Source of the DNA: Corallium rubrum
Lineage: Eukaryota > Cnidaria > Anthozoa > Scleralcyonacea > Coralliidae
Direction of reading: 5' to 3'
Assembly: GCA_964035015.1 (NCBI GenBank)
Contig: OZ035998.1
Coordinates: 36,371,128-36,435,127, forward strand
Length of the DNA: 64,000 nucleotides
In this document: positions 43,788-55,821 of the stretch, one piece after another
Layout of the letters: the number at the start of each line of letters is the position of its first letter
How positions within the stretch are numbered: position 1 is the first letter of the stretch
The notes under the pieces: model-generated
What the model was told of the DNA's origin: nothing
The model's database searches: none
The model's input: the letters and a program-made list of their open reading frames with translations, nothing else
Made by a program: the position numbers and the translations under genes

Positions 43788-44404
43788 GTATATATAGTTG
43801 ATTGAACATTCCAAAGTTTACAGGTTACAGGGCATAAATATGTTTTTGGCCCGACTCAGGCTCATTTTAGCCCGAGCCGAAGGCGAGGGTTAAAATTAGC
43901 TCTGAGAAGGGGGCATTTAGAAGAAAATCAGTATACAGTATCTTGAACAGTGCCACCTTCGCGTCGGCGTGTATTCATTACATAACTCATAACTTCAATG
44001 TAAGTTGGAAAAAAACGCAACATTTGTCATCAAAACAATCTTTGCTTCAAAGTACTGACAAGAAAAGTAGGCCTATACAATTCTGTAAACAACAAACCAA
44101 TACTGATTTAGGACTGTTGAAAGTGATAGGCTCAGATCAGCGGCCTATCCATCATGGATATGCGCAAATGTGACATTTATTTCGAGTGTTGACTATAGGA
44201 TATCTCACTCGTTTTTTATGCGGGTTACATCATGTAAATTAAGCTAAACATGGTGTAACCATAAAGAATTTTCAACAATATATTTCACCGCCTTACAATC
44301 ATTGTGTTTGGTGTAAATCAGGACTCAGATATATTGTTCTCTATTTATTTCATCTTTTGGAACAACATTATTATGTAATGTATTTAACCATTAATCAAAA
44401 TGTA
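43788..44404. other. 3' flank of the SGO-like gene
   Basis: 'ggcccgactcaggctcattttagcccgagccg' region near 43850 is a small imperfect palindrome. No poly(A) signal is assigned with confidence. Confidence 0.4.
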
Positions 44405-45074
44405 CAGGGGCGCCGGAAGCTAGTTAAGGCGGCGGGGGCAGCCATATAAAAAGGGCACTTTTTCTCAGCATTAATTTTTGCATGTGGTAATTAATATTCC
44501 CGAATTTTGCTGTATAGCATAAAATAACCAAAAGCCATTATATAATAAATTGCAATGTATTGAAAAAGTAAATTCAACGACTGAATTGTACATATTGATG
44601 CTACATTCCTATTTACATTTAAGAAAACATGACATCATAAGTTGTATTATACATAACATGCATGCATGTAACAGATGTTCGGTGGACGTTCGTCAAGCTA
44701 AAAAAAGATTTGAGCCCCAGACAGGGTTCGAATCTGCAATGTTAATCAAATGTCAGCCAAGGTAAAACATGACATCCTTAACGAACTCACAAAACACCCA
44801 CCAAGTTAAAAAGGCCTGCATGAGCAGAATTAAGACAGAAGTAACCCAAGGCAAAATTAGTTTGCTGCCTCCCCGAGGTCTGAAGCAATAAACTAGCTTG
44901 TAAGACATTTTCCATGTTAATACAACAGTAATCTAATACAATAATACGAATGGTACTTTCTGTAGAAAACATTCCTCGTACGGAAAAGGGCAATTGTTGC
45001 CCCCGTGCTGCCCCCGCACTGTGAGGGCAAGGGGGGCAGCTGCCCCCGCTGCCCCCGTGGCTCCGGCGCCCCTG
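44405..45074. mobile_element. hAT MITE with 8-bp target duplication
   Basis: Starts 'caggggcgccggaagc', ends 'ggctccggcgcccctg', flanked by AAAATGTA at 44397-44404 and 45075-45082. Holds a minus-strand scrap of the 43215-43340 SINE family near 44675-44745. Confidence 0.88.
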
Positions 45075-45082
45075 AAAATGTA

Positions 45083-45556
45083 TCATTTCTTTTTTCTCTA
45101 GAAGTATCGAGCTATGCATGCAATGATGCAAATATAGGAACGTGAAGAACTAAACATTTTTGTGCCAATGTTTAGCGTACGCCATGCAGAAGTTCGTTTT
45201 CTAGTTTGCCAATTCCACATTCCGAAAAATGTGACGGTCGAACTGTGAATAATACCCTGGTCGTCTATTTTGTGTCTTTATTTTGTTATTATCTCTAATG
45301 CGGAGAGAATTCATTAAGGTACAGTTTGAAATAATAGTTCAAACACAAATAAGAGTTCTTCCTTCAATTTCAAAACCCAATTCTTTCAACCGGCGAGTCC
45401 CCCAGTGAGTTGTAAAGATCAATTTTTGCCTGCGTGCATGTATTGCTACATAAAACAAATACTCCATTATAGCGTATAGAAAATCTAAAATGTGGTGAAC
45501 TGTCGGAGATTTTAATGCAACGAAATTTCACCTCAGATTTTTATGATTGCAATAGA
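45083..45556. other. intergenic, no feature
   Basis: Nothing recognised on either strand. Confidence 0.45.
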
Positions 45557-46232
45557 AAGGTGGCTCCATATAGTTTCTTGAAAAATGGAAAATACAAGTT
45601 TGAGAGTCCAAAACACGTGATTAAACAATTTGGAGACAAAACTAAATGTTATGAATAGTTAAACAGTCGGACAATCCAAAACTGTTACCAAATAAATAGC
45701 AACAGTCGTTGCTATGGCAACAATGACGTTTCAAAATGGCTGCCAATTACCCTTCAAACTAATTTAATTCGAAAAAAACTTTGGTGACCCCCAATTTGTT
45801 TTTCATTAGAACTTTCCTGGAAGTATGAGTAATCATTAGGCTGATTTAAAAAATATTCTGTAGAACGAAATTTTTTAAAAATTAACAAACATGATTTTCC
45901 GATAAAAAAAATTATTCCTTCTACAGAATTTTTTTAAAATCGGCCTATTGATTTCTTATACTTCAAGGAAAGTTTTAATGAGAAAAAAATTGGGGGTCAC
46001 CAAAGTTTTTTTCGAATTAAATTAGTTTGAAGGGTAATTGGCAGCCATTTTGAAACGTCCTTGTTGCCATAGCAACAACTGTCGCTATTTATTTGATAAC
46101 AGTTTTTGATTGTCAGACTGTTTAATTATGCATAACATTTAGTTTTATTCTTTTTTGGAATTGTTTATGCACGTGTTTTGGACTCTCAAACTTGTATTTT
46201 CCATTTTTCAAGAAACTGTGTGGAGCCACCTT
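45557..46232. mobile_element. foldback element 'AAGGTGGCTCCATA', copy 1
   Basis: Arms of about 320 bp ('caagtttgagagtccaaaac', 'ggcaacaatgacgtttcaaa') mirrored around 45900. Copies at 55050-55717 and 61325-62640. Confidence 0.85.
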
Positions 46233-46312
46233 AAAATGACAAAGTCCCGTAAAGTTCCCAAAGTAACGATGTCGTTACTTTCGGATTTAGCAGCCTGCAC
46301 ATTCATATCGTT

Positions 46313-46525
46313 ACTTTTGGGGGTCGCTACTTTCGGGGGGTCGCTACTTTCGGGGGGTCGCTACTTTCGGGAGGTCGTTACTTTCGGGGGGTCGCTACTT
46401 TCGGGGGGTCGTTACTTTCGGGGGGTCGCTACTTTCGGGGGGTCGTTACTTTCGGGGGGTCGCTACTTTCGGGAGGTCGTTACTTTCGGGGGGTCGCTAC
46501 TTTCGGGGGGTCGCTACTTTCGGAT
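46313..46525. repeat. minisatellite, 19-20-bp unit GGTCG(C/T)TACTTTCGGGG
   Basis: About eleven copies, alternating gtcgcta and gtcgtta. Two or three more near 47350-47455. Confidence 0.92.
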
Positions 46526-46740
46526 GGTAAAAAATCGTATCTGAAGTAAATCATGACAAATATTATCAGACGTTTGGTTTTTTATTGTAACACGATCTCA
46601 ACAGTATTCCGTCGGTATTTACCCCGACTACATCCTTAATTGTTTTTCTTGTGGTTTCTGTTGTTACCTATAAACTTGCAAATATTGATTAGAACAATAT
46701 AACTTTTTGTACTAACGTTTCATAATTAACTCGAGTTGTT

Positions 46741-47114
46741 TCCTTGCTTCATTCCTGAGATATTCAAGTTTGTTTGATATGCAAATGTCCTACTTGTGCC
46801 GATCATACTGCATCATGACTTTTTAGAAAAGTATGATTTTCTTCAAGAGTACTTATCGAAAGTACTTAAAAAATTTCCACTTACTTGCATGTATCAATAA
46901 CTGGTCACTAAACGTGTGTAACTGTGTGTTTAAATATTTGTTCCTAAACAAAATTCTACAAAAGATGTTACTTTGTCATTTTAAGTGTTCTTTTAAATAC
47001 AATCATAAAAAGCTGGGGTGAAATTTCGTTGCATAAACACTTTCAAGAACCGCGATACTGACGTCACGACTTGAACCGGCAGAGTTCGTCATCAGAGAAA
47101 ATCGTGATCAGTAA
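46741..47114. repeat. repeat block B, copy 1
   Basis: 'gatatgcaaatgtcctactt' to 'gagaaaatcgtgatcagtaa'; nearly the same as 47490-47882. Confidence 0.75.
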
Positions 47115-47469
47115 AACAGTATTCCGTTGGTATTTACCCCGACTACATCCTTAATTGTTTTTTTTGAGGTTTCTGTTGTTACCTATAAACTTGCAAATAT
47201 TGATTAGAACAATATAACTTTTTATACTAACATTTCATAATTAACTCTAGTTGTGTATAAATATTAAAGTTTAAGATGAGACAATGTAATACATTTATTT
47301 CGTATCTTGTTAAAAAACAAGTTGAATTTTGTTTGAAATCGTAACTTTTGTGGGGTCGCCACTTTCGGGGGTATCGTTACTGTCGGGATTTATTAGCAAA
47401 CACTGAATTTTATTGTTACTTTCGGGGGGTCGCTACTTTCGAGGGGTCGTTACTTTGGGAACTTTACGG

Positions 47470-47882
47470 TAACATCTTTTGTAGAATTTCGTTTCCTTGC
47501 TTCACTCTTGAGATATTCTAGTTTGTCTGATATGCAAATGTCCTACTTGTGCCGATCATACTGCATCATGACTTTTTAGAAAAGTATGATTTTCTTCAAG
47601 AGTACTTATCGAAAGCACTTAAAAAACTTCCACTTACTTGTATGTACCCATATAACTGGTCACTAAACGTGTGTAACTGTGTGTTTAAATATTTTTTACA
47701 AAAATTCTATTTCAATATTCTACAAAAGATGTTACTTTGTCATTTTAAGTGTTCTTTTAAATGCAATCCTAAAAAGCTGGGGTGAAATTTCGTTGCATAA
47801 ACACTTTCAAGAACCGCGATACTGACGTCACGACTTGAACCGGCAGAGTTCGTCATCAGAGAAAATCGTGATCAGTAAAACA
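47470..47882. repeat. repeat block B, copy 2
   Basis: Duplicate of 46741-47114 with few differences; related to 1553-2045 through 'gatgttactttgtcatttta'. Confidence 0.75.
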
Positions 47883-48185
47883 GGTTACTCTTATGAAGCC
47901 GTCTGCATTTAAAAACATGCTGTCGTTCATGAGTGAAGCATGCATGATCTTCCAGGGGGCCGTGTTACATTAAAAAATATTTAATATCATGTAAATACTT
48001 GTAAGTAACTACTGAACTAACTACATTATTTAAATATACAACATATAAATAAGTTTTGTGGAAACACCACGTAAAATACTTCTTTGCTGTTTCCACAAAA
48101 CTTATTTATATTACTTTATCGCCATGAAAACGTTCAAAGAATTAATTATACAACATATGTTATAAAATATACAACATGTGCCGAT
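47883..48185. other. intergenic with a small inverted repeat
   Basis: 'aataagttttgtggaaac' mirrored at 48092-48110. Confidence 0.5.
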
Positions 48186-48332
48186 GGATCGTTTTCACTC
48201 ACGTGATCGGTGGCCCCATTGGGGTGGTGAAACAATACGACATTTTTGAATAAGAATAGAGTTATTAAATTCCCATAGGATGAAGATGGTACACCAATAT
48301 GGTCGCCGTGACGTCAGATGAAAACGATCTAT
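48186..48332. mobile_element. MITE with GATCGTTTTCA ends, copy 2 (inverted)
   Basis: Reverse-complement relative of 6266-6445, lacking about 30 bp of the interior. Confidence 0.75.
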
Positions 48333-48950
48333 TAAAAGTTCAAAATGTCAGTAATGGTCCACTAAGTTGAGATAATTTTGTTTATTTAATAATTATTTAA
48401 TAAGCCTAATTTAAAAGCATTTAATTAAATTTGCTTGGTTTCTAACCTCTGCCGGGGTTCTATTTTGACTCGCGGTGGCAGACGGGCCGAAAATGTGCGT
48501 TTCTTCTGCGTTTTGCCTCATTACCCGCATTCGTTATAGGAGCCTAGTCACTGCACAGTCATCGTTCTTCCCCTTGGGGCTGTTTACATGAGGCCAGCGC
48601 TAGCCTGGTAACAAGATTGGTTTTATGTCACGAAAATCTTTCTTTGACTGAAAATTAATTATAAAACCGTGTGGCATACATATACAGAAAACTAGCCAAT
48701 TTTGCTTTGTTAGGCCATTTTGCATTTTTCAAATAGTCGTAATAAGATTTAATACCAGTTACCGGGCTGACCCATCCCTTAAAATGTTTGTCTTTCTGGA
48801 TAAATTCACATTTCTCTCTATCAAGAAATCAGATGCTATAAGCATCAACCCCCAACCCACCCCCTATTTACCGCTGGGAAAAGCTTGTCTATTTGCGGGC
48901 ACGTATATGTGTTTGGAAAACAATCCTGATATCGTCTTGCTTTTTAAAAA
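48333..48950. other. intergenic, no feature
   Basis: No coding similarity. Left flank of the large palindrome. Confidence 0.45.
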
Positions 48951-49179
48951 CCAGAGTGAAGGTATCACCACATTCATCCTCGGATTCATCACCAGATTCA
49001 TCACCACATTCGCAAAGCAAATATTTCACCTTCAATAATTCCTTCACTAATCAACCGATCGGCACACACGATACACCAAATGAAAGCTTATTATTCCATC
49101 TATCTGGCCCAAGATAAACGGCGTTTGTTTGAATAATTTATAATGGAGAAAAATAACGATTTACTAGAAACTACTCGCT

Positions 49180-51298
49180 CTTCTGTCTTGGGGGAAAAAT
49201 TTCGATGACTTCTTTTCATTTTAACTGGCTTTCCTATATATCAAAATGAAGCTCATTCTATCCTTTTGCTGGCCCAAGAAAAATTAGAAGTGGCCCAAAT
49301 CTGGTTCAAGAGTTATTCGCTTTTAAAGCGAGACGCCCATATTGTTTATAATTACACAGTGCGCTAAAAATAGAATACTTTATTATTAATTCGTCGGGAT
49401 GGTTTTGGGGGAAACATTACGATGGCTTCTTTTCATTTTAACCGGCTTTCCTATATATCCAACTGAAGCTCATTCTATCCTCTTGCTGGCCCAAAAAAAA
49501 TTAGAAGTGGCCCAGATCTGGTTCAAGAGTTATTCGCTTTTAAAGCGACAAGCCCAAACTGTCACTTACAGCGCGCCGGAAATGAAAATCTTTAATAATT
49601 GTGGTTGCCGACTTAGACATTGGGGGAAACATTTCGATGGCTTCTGTTACTTTTTACCAGCTTTCCTATATATCAAATTGAAGCTCATTCTATCGTCTTG
49701 CTGGCCCAAGAAAAATTAGAAGTGGCCCAGATCTGGTTTAAGAGTTATTCGCATACGCCGAAACTGTGAAGCTATCACCACATTCACTTGGGGGGGAAAT
49801 TTCGATGACTTCTTTTCATTTTAACCGGCTTTCCTATATATCAAAATGAAGCTCATTCTATCCTCTTGCTGGCCCAAGAAAAATTAGAAGTGGCCCAAAT
49901 CTGGTTCAAGAGTTATTCGCTTTTAAAGCGGCAAGCCCATATTGTTTATAATTACACGCGCGCTAAAAATAGAATACTTTATTATTAATTCGTCGGGATG
50001 GTTTTGGGGGAAACATTACGATGGCTTCTTTTCATTTTAACCGGCTTTCCTATATATCAAACTGAAGCTCATTCTATCTTCTTGCTGGCCCAAGAAAAAT
50101 TAGAAGTGGCCCAGATCTGGTTCAAGAGTTATTCGCTTTTAAAGCGACAAGCCCAAACTGTCAATTACAGCGCGCCGGAAATAAAAATCTTTAATAATTG
50201 TGGTTGCCGACTTAGACTTTGGGGGGAAAATTTCGATGGCTTCTGTTATTTTTTACCAGCTTTCCTATATATCAAATTGAAGCTCATTCTATCGTCTTGC
50301 TGGCCCAACAAAAACTAGAAGTGGCCCAGATCTGGTTTAAGAGTTATTCGCATACGCCGAAACTGTGAAGCTATCACCACATTCACTTGGGGGAAAGATT
50401 TCGATGACTTCTTTTCATTTTAACCGGCTTTCCTATATATCAAAATGAAGCTCATTCTATCCTCTTGCTGGCCCAAGAAAAATTAGAAGTGGCCCAAATC
50501 TGGTTCAAGAGTTATTCGCTTTTAAAGCGAGACGCCCATATTGTTTATAATTACACAGCGCGCTAAAAATAGAATACTTTATTATTAATTCGTCGGGATG
50601 GTTTTGGGGGAACATTACGATGGCTTCTTTTCATTTTAACCGGCTTTCCTATATATCAAACTGAAGCTCATTCTATCTTCTTGCTGGCCCAAGAAAAATT
50701 AGAAGTGGCCCAGATCTGGTTCAAGAGTTATTCGCTTTTAAAGCGACAAGCCCAAACTGTCAATTACAGCGCGCCGGAAATAAAAATCTTTAATAATTGT
50801 GGTTGCCGACTTAGACTTTGGGGGAAAAATTTCGATGGCTTCTGTTATTTTTTACCAGCTTTCCTATATATCAAATTGAAGCTCATTCTATCGTCTTGCT
50901 AGCCCAAGAAAAACTAGAAGTGGCCCAGATCTGGTTTAAGAGTTATTCGCATACGCCGAAACTGTGAAGCTATCACCACATTCACTTGGGGGGAAAATTT
51001 CGATGACTTCTTTTCATTTTAACCGGCTTTCCTATATATCAAAATGAAACTCATTCTATCCTCTTGCTGGCCCAAGAAAAATTAGAAGTGGCCCAGATTT
51101 GGTTCAGGAGTTATTCGCTTTTAAAGCGACTCGCCCAAACTGTCAATTACAGCGCGCCGGAAATAAAAATCTTTAATAATTGTCGATGGCTTCTGTTATT
51201 TTTTACCAGCTTTGCTATATATGAAATTGAAGCTCATTCTATCGTCTTGCTGGCCCAAGAAAAACTAGAAGTGGCCCAGATTTGGTTCAAGATTTATT
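49180..51298 (+). repeat. left arm: 3.5 higher-order units
   Basis: 'tcgtcgggatggttttgggg' recurs at 49390, 49990 and 50590 (600-bp period). All monomers share 'cctatatatcaaa' + 'gaagctcattctatc' + 'ttgctggcccaagaaaaa' + 'agaagtggcccagatctgg'. The last unit is shortened. Confidence 0.9.
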
Positions 51299-53160
51299 AT
51301 GTTTCCCCAAGACCATCCCAACGAATTAAAAAAATAAAGTATTCCATTTTTAGCGCGCTGTGTAAGTATAAACAATATGGGCGTCTCGCTTTAAAAGCGA
51401 ATAACTCTTGAACCAGATCTGGGCCACTTCTAATTTTTCTTGGGCCAGCAAAAGGATAGAATGAGCTTTATTTTGATATATAGGAAAGCCGGTTAAAATG
51501 AAAAGAAGTCACCGCAATTTACCCCACAAGTGAATGTGGTGATAGCTTCACAGTTTCGGCGTATGCGGATAAGTGGATAACTCTTAAACCAGATCTGGGT
51601 CACTTCTAGTTGTTCTTGGGCCAGCAAGACGATAGAATGAGCTTCAATTTGATATATAGGAAAGCTGGTAAAAAGTAACAGAAGCCATCGAAATGTTTCC
51701 TCCAATGTCTAAGTCGGCAACCACAATTATTAAAGATTTTTATTTCCGGCGCGCTGTAATTGACAGTTTGGGCTTGTCGCTTTAAAAAGCGAAGAACTCT
51801 TGAACCAAATCTGGGCCACTTCTAATTTTTCTTGGGCCAGCAAGAAGATAGAATGAGCTTCATTTTGAAATATATGAAAGCCGCTTAAAATTAAAAGAAG
51901 CCATCGTAATGTTTCCCCCAAGACCATCCCGACGAATTAATAATAAAGTATTCTATTTCTAGCGCGCTGTGCAATTATAAACAATATGGGCTTGCCGCTT
52001 TAAAAGCGAATAACTCTTGAACCAGATCTGGGCCACTTCTAATTTTTTTTGGGCCAGCAAGAGAATAGAATGAGCTTCATTTTGATATATAGGAAAGCCG
52101 GTTAAAATGAAAAGAAGTCACCGAAATTTTCCCCCCAAGTGAATGTGGTGATAGCTTCACAGTTTCGGCGTATGCGGATAACTCTTAAACCTGATCTGGG
52201 CCACTTCTAGTTTTTCTTGGGCCAGCAAGACGATAGAATGAGCTTCAATTTGATATATAGGAAAGCTGGTAAAAAGTAACAGAAGCCATCGAAATTTTTC
52301 CCCCAATGTCTAAGTCGGCAACCACAATTATTAAAGATTTTTATTTCCGGCGCGCTGTAATTGACAGTTTGGGCTTGTCGCTTTAAAAAGCGAAGAACTC
52401 TTGAACCAAATCTGGGCCACTTCTAATTTTTCTTGGGCCAGCAAGAAGATAGAATGAGCTTCATTTTGAAATATATGAAAGCCGCTTAAAATTAAAAGAA
52501 GCCATCGTAATGTTTCCCCCAAGACCATCCCGACGAATTAATAATAAAGTATTCTATTTCTAGCGCGCTGTGCAATTATAAACAATATGGGCTTGCCGCT
52601 TTAAAAGCGAATAACTCTTGAACCAGATCTGGGCCACTTCTAATTTTTTTTGGGCCAGCAAGAGAATAGAATGAGCTTCATTTTGATATATAGGAAAGCC
52701 GGTTAAAATGAAAAGAAGTCACCGAAATTTTCCCCCCAAGTGAATGTGGTGATAGCTTCACAGTTTCGGCGTATGCGAATAACTCTTAAACCAGATCTGG
52801 GCCACTTCTAGTTTTTCTTGGGCCAGCAAGAGGATAGAATGAGCTTCAGTTGGATATATAGGAAAGCCGGTTAAAATGAAAAGAAGCCATCGTAATGTTT
52901 CCCCCAAAACCATCCCGACGAATTAATAATAAAGTATTCTATTTTTAGCGCACTGTGTAATTATAAACAATATGGGCGTCTCGCTTTAAAAGCGAATAAC
53001 TCTTGAACCAGATTTAGGCCACTTCTAATTTTTCTTGGGCCAGCAAGAGGATTGAATGAGCTTCATTTTGATATATAGGAAAGCCAGTTAAAATGAAAAG
53101 AAGTCATCGAAATTTTTCCCCCAAGACAGAAAGAAGAGCGAGTAGTTTCTAGTAAATCGT
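51299..53160 (-). repeat. right arm: inverted higher-order units
   Basis: 'acgaattaa' marker at 51331, 51932, 52533 and 52918: two 601-bp units, then one of 385 bp that lacks one monomer. Junction with the left arm near 51299. Confidence 0.9.
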
Positions 53161-53377
53161 TATTTTTCTCCATTATAAATTATTCAAACAAACGCCGTTT
53201 ATCTTGGGCCAGATAGATGGAATAATAAGCTTTCATTTGGTGTATCGTGTGTGCCGATCGGTTGATTAGTGAAGGAATTATTGAAGGTGAAATATTTGCT
53301 TTGCGAATGTGGTGATGAATCTGGTGATGAATCTGGTGATGAATCCGAGAATGAATGTGGTGATATCTTCACACTGG

Positions 53378-53879
53378 TGATTTAATAGTTCTAGACGAAA
53401 GAGAATACTCACGTTTGAGATGAAAACCGCCTATGACTGGTCGCTCCGTCGCTGGTCGTTTTTTATGTTTGATGTTTGTGGACATGGCGACAGTGCAGTG
53501 CAGCACAGGGTGACCGGTGCAGCCAGTTGGGGTTTAAGCACGTCTATAAACCATGACGATTGACGACGACAAAAGATGTAAAGTAAGATACAATTTTGTT
53601 TATTTTATATTTGTATACACATATATATATATATATATTTAGTAGAAACTTACTAGTATTCTATTGCAAATGCTGCAATCTGATTGGCTACTCTACTCGA
53701 TATCTATTCGTCAATAGATAGCGAGTAGCAAATTGAGTACCAGTACTCGCGCGGCCATGCAGTAAAACAACATGGAGGATACGAGGAGTGAAAGATTGTT
53801 TTGCCTTGGTTTTCGCACAGAAACAATGGTTATGCTTCGTTTTTTGAAATAATTTGGAAGAACTAAGGTACACAAGTTA
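53378..53879. other. intergenic, right flank of the palindrome
   Basis: (TA)n at 53621-53638; 'tagtagaaacttactag' at 53641 is mirrored near 53879, so 53640-53890 may be another inverted-repeat element. Confidence 0.4.
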
Positions 53880-54002
53880 GTTTCTACTAAAACAATTAGA
53901 TTATTTGCTCTCAATTTCTATGAGATGATAGTTGACTCGAGCTCCGCTCTCGTCAACTATTCACTCATAGAAATTTCGAGCTCATAATCTAATTGTTAAA
54001 TA
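53880..54002. mobile_element. palindromic MITE
   Basis: 'acaattagattat' and 'ataatctaattgtt' bound 'ctatgagatgatagttgac'; apex 'ctcgagctccgctctcgtc'. Confidence 0.7.
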
Positions 54003-54868
54003 TATATATAATAGAATGTGTATACAAATATAAAATAATTGTAACAGTACTGACTAAACTGTTTAAATTACATGTACATTATTTTGTTTGAGTTGGGTGT
54101 CCCTTTATTCTTTTACTGGTAACTAGTTACAAAAAATAAGTAACTGTAAACAGCACTGGAATACAGAACATTAAGGCCTGTAGGAACCATCATTTCCAGC
54201 TAGAAGTGAACTTGCCCCAGTTTAGTCTAAAAAATGCATATACAGTATCCTTGCACATAAAAGTTTCCTTCACCAAAAATCCTTAAAATATAAAGTTGTT
54301 AAAGCCTGCTGCACAGCTTGCACGCTTAGAGCATCGGAGCAAAGCTGAGCACCTCTTGAATCTTGAAGCTCAGCAAGAATATCCCCTCCTGTGTGCCAGT
54401 GCTGGATTTTCATGGCAGAAGCAGAATATGCCAGGGGCCCCGTGCTTTCCCATTCCACAATTTTGGTTTTTAATTCTTTCAAGAAAGTGTGGGGCCCCAA
54501 AAAGCATAGGACCCCAGAATCTGTGGGGGCCCATAGGGCCACAAAAAGCGTGGGGCCGAGAAAGCATGGGTCCCCAAAAGTGCGGGGCTCCGGATACCCC
54601 ACAGATCTTGAAGCCACTCTGTCCGACTAGCTGTTACAGTTGCTGAAGACTGAATTTGCTGAAACATTGGATGTAACCACCTTTCCAGCTACGTCTCCTG
54701 GCCCAATCAAAGTACATGTATATGGGTATTCACCATATTTGTTTTGAAATTGGGCCAGGGTATCAGGCTACCCCAGCCCCAGCTAGCTTTGGCCGAGACA
54801 AGCCCGGATGATGTTGATGTGATTACCAAAGATGACAACGACGTCAGATTGAATGTGGAATTGCTAGA
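54003..54868. other. intergenic with a GGGGCCCC-type repeat cluster
   Basis: At 54470-54605 the words 'gtggggccccaaaaagcat', 'aggacccca', 'gtgggggccca' repeat irregularly; frames on both strands through it are artefacts. No gene. Confidence 0.45.
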
Positions 54869-55821
54869 GTTGTGCACATACAGGCTTATATGTGGCCAAC
54901 AATATGGATGGAAACTGTAGTTCCGAACACTGTGTTCGCTTTGCGCATTTACCCGAGCCTGATGATCTCGAATTGTTCTGGAGAGCGATCATTCTCTAAA
55001 CTTCGATGCATAAAGAACCAGTTCCGATCGTGCATGACTCAGAAGCAGTTAAGGCTCCACACAGTTTCTTGAAAATGTAAAATACAAGTTTGGGAGTCCA
55101 AAAAACGTGCATAAACAATTCCACAAAAGAATAAAACTAAATGTTATGCATAAATAAACACTGTGACAATCAAAAACTGTTACCAAATAAATAGCAACAG
55201 TTGTTGCTATGGCAACAATGACGTTTCAAAATGGCTGCCAGTTACCCTTCAAACTAATTTAATTCGAAAAAAACTTTGGTGACCCCCAATTTTTTTTCAT
55301 TAAAACTTTACTTGTAGTATGAGTAATCAATAGGCCGATTTTAAAAAAATTCTGAAGAAGGAATAATTTTTTTTCCGGGAAAATCATGTTTATTAATTTT
55401 TAAAAAATTTCGTTCTACAGAATATTTTTAAGATCGGCCTATTGATTACTCATACTTCCAGGAAAGTTTTAATGAAAAAAAAATTAGGGGTCACCAAAGT
55501 TTTTCTGGAATTAAATTAGTTTGAAGGGTAATTGGCAGCCATTTTGAAATGTCATTGTTGCCATAGGAACAACTGTTGCTATTTCTTTGGTAACAGTTTT
55601 TGATTGTCCGACTGTTTAACTTTGCATAACATTTAGTTTTATTCTCTTTCTGAGTTGTTTAATCACGTGTTTTGGACTCTCAAACTTGTATTTTCCATTT
55701 TTCAAGAAACTGTATGGTGGAACACGAGCTTCTTCGTAACATTGATTTGTCGTCACTGATTAATGATTTTGCTCTTCAGAAGTCCCGTAAACATAACTTT
55801 TATAAAACTTCTGCAGACTGA
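54869..55821 (+). pseudogene. hAT transposase C-terminal (dimerisation) fragment, split by a foldback element
   Basis: Left part (to about 55049) reads 'TVFALRIYPSLMISNCSGER' and 'SFSKLRCIKNQFRSCMTQKQ', the hAT family dimerisation region. After the element at 55050-55717 the frame resumes with 'VEHELLRNIDLSSLINDFAL' and stops at 55819-55821. A few codons around the junction are missing. The N-terminal part and the hAT ends are not seen nearby. Confidence 0.8.
55050..55717. mobile_element. foldback element 'AAGGTGGCTCCATA', copy 2
   Basis: 'aaggctccacacagtttctt' to 'caagaaactgtatggtgg'; same arms as 45557-46232. Confidence 0.85.

Larger units (their letters stand above)
46247..47469. mobile_element. 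1.2-kb element with 23-bp perfect inverted ends, carrying a minisatellite
   Basis: Ends 'ccgtaaagttcccaaagtaa' / 'ttactttgggaactttacgg'. Removing it restores 'aaaatgacaaagtaacatct', as found in related copies of the 47470-47882 repeat, so it inserted into that family. Inside: TCG(C/T)TACTTTCGGGG words at both ends and a duplicated 134-bp block (46607-46740, 47118-47254). Confidence 0.7.
48951..53377. repeat. 4.4-kb near-palindrome of higher-order satellite units
   Basis: The outer ends mirror each other ('ccagagtgaaggtatcacca' against 'tggtgatatcttcacactgg'), including 'gattcatcacca' repeats and about 250 bp of unique flank. The arms consist of ~600-bp units, forward to about 51298 and inverted after it. 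Each unit has three diverged monomers of about 220, 214 and 166 bp. Confidence 0.9.

Noticed and set aside
46155-46544. 129-codon frame with repeated GGSLLSGGRYFR
   Set aside because: Produced by the 19-20-bp minisatellite; no start context or splice sites.
49399-52528. Several ~100-codon frames starting MVLGETLRWLL in the palindrome
   Set aside because: They follow the satellite units on both arms, break at monomer borders and show no codon-level conservation that I could see.
54270-54667. Overlapping frames of 115-116 codons on both strands
   Set aside because: They arise from the irregular GGGGCCCC word cluster; no family match and no splice sites.
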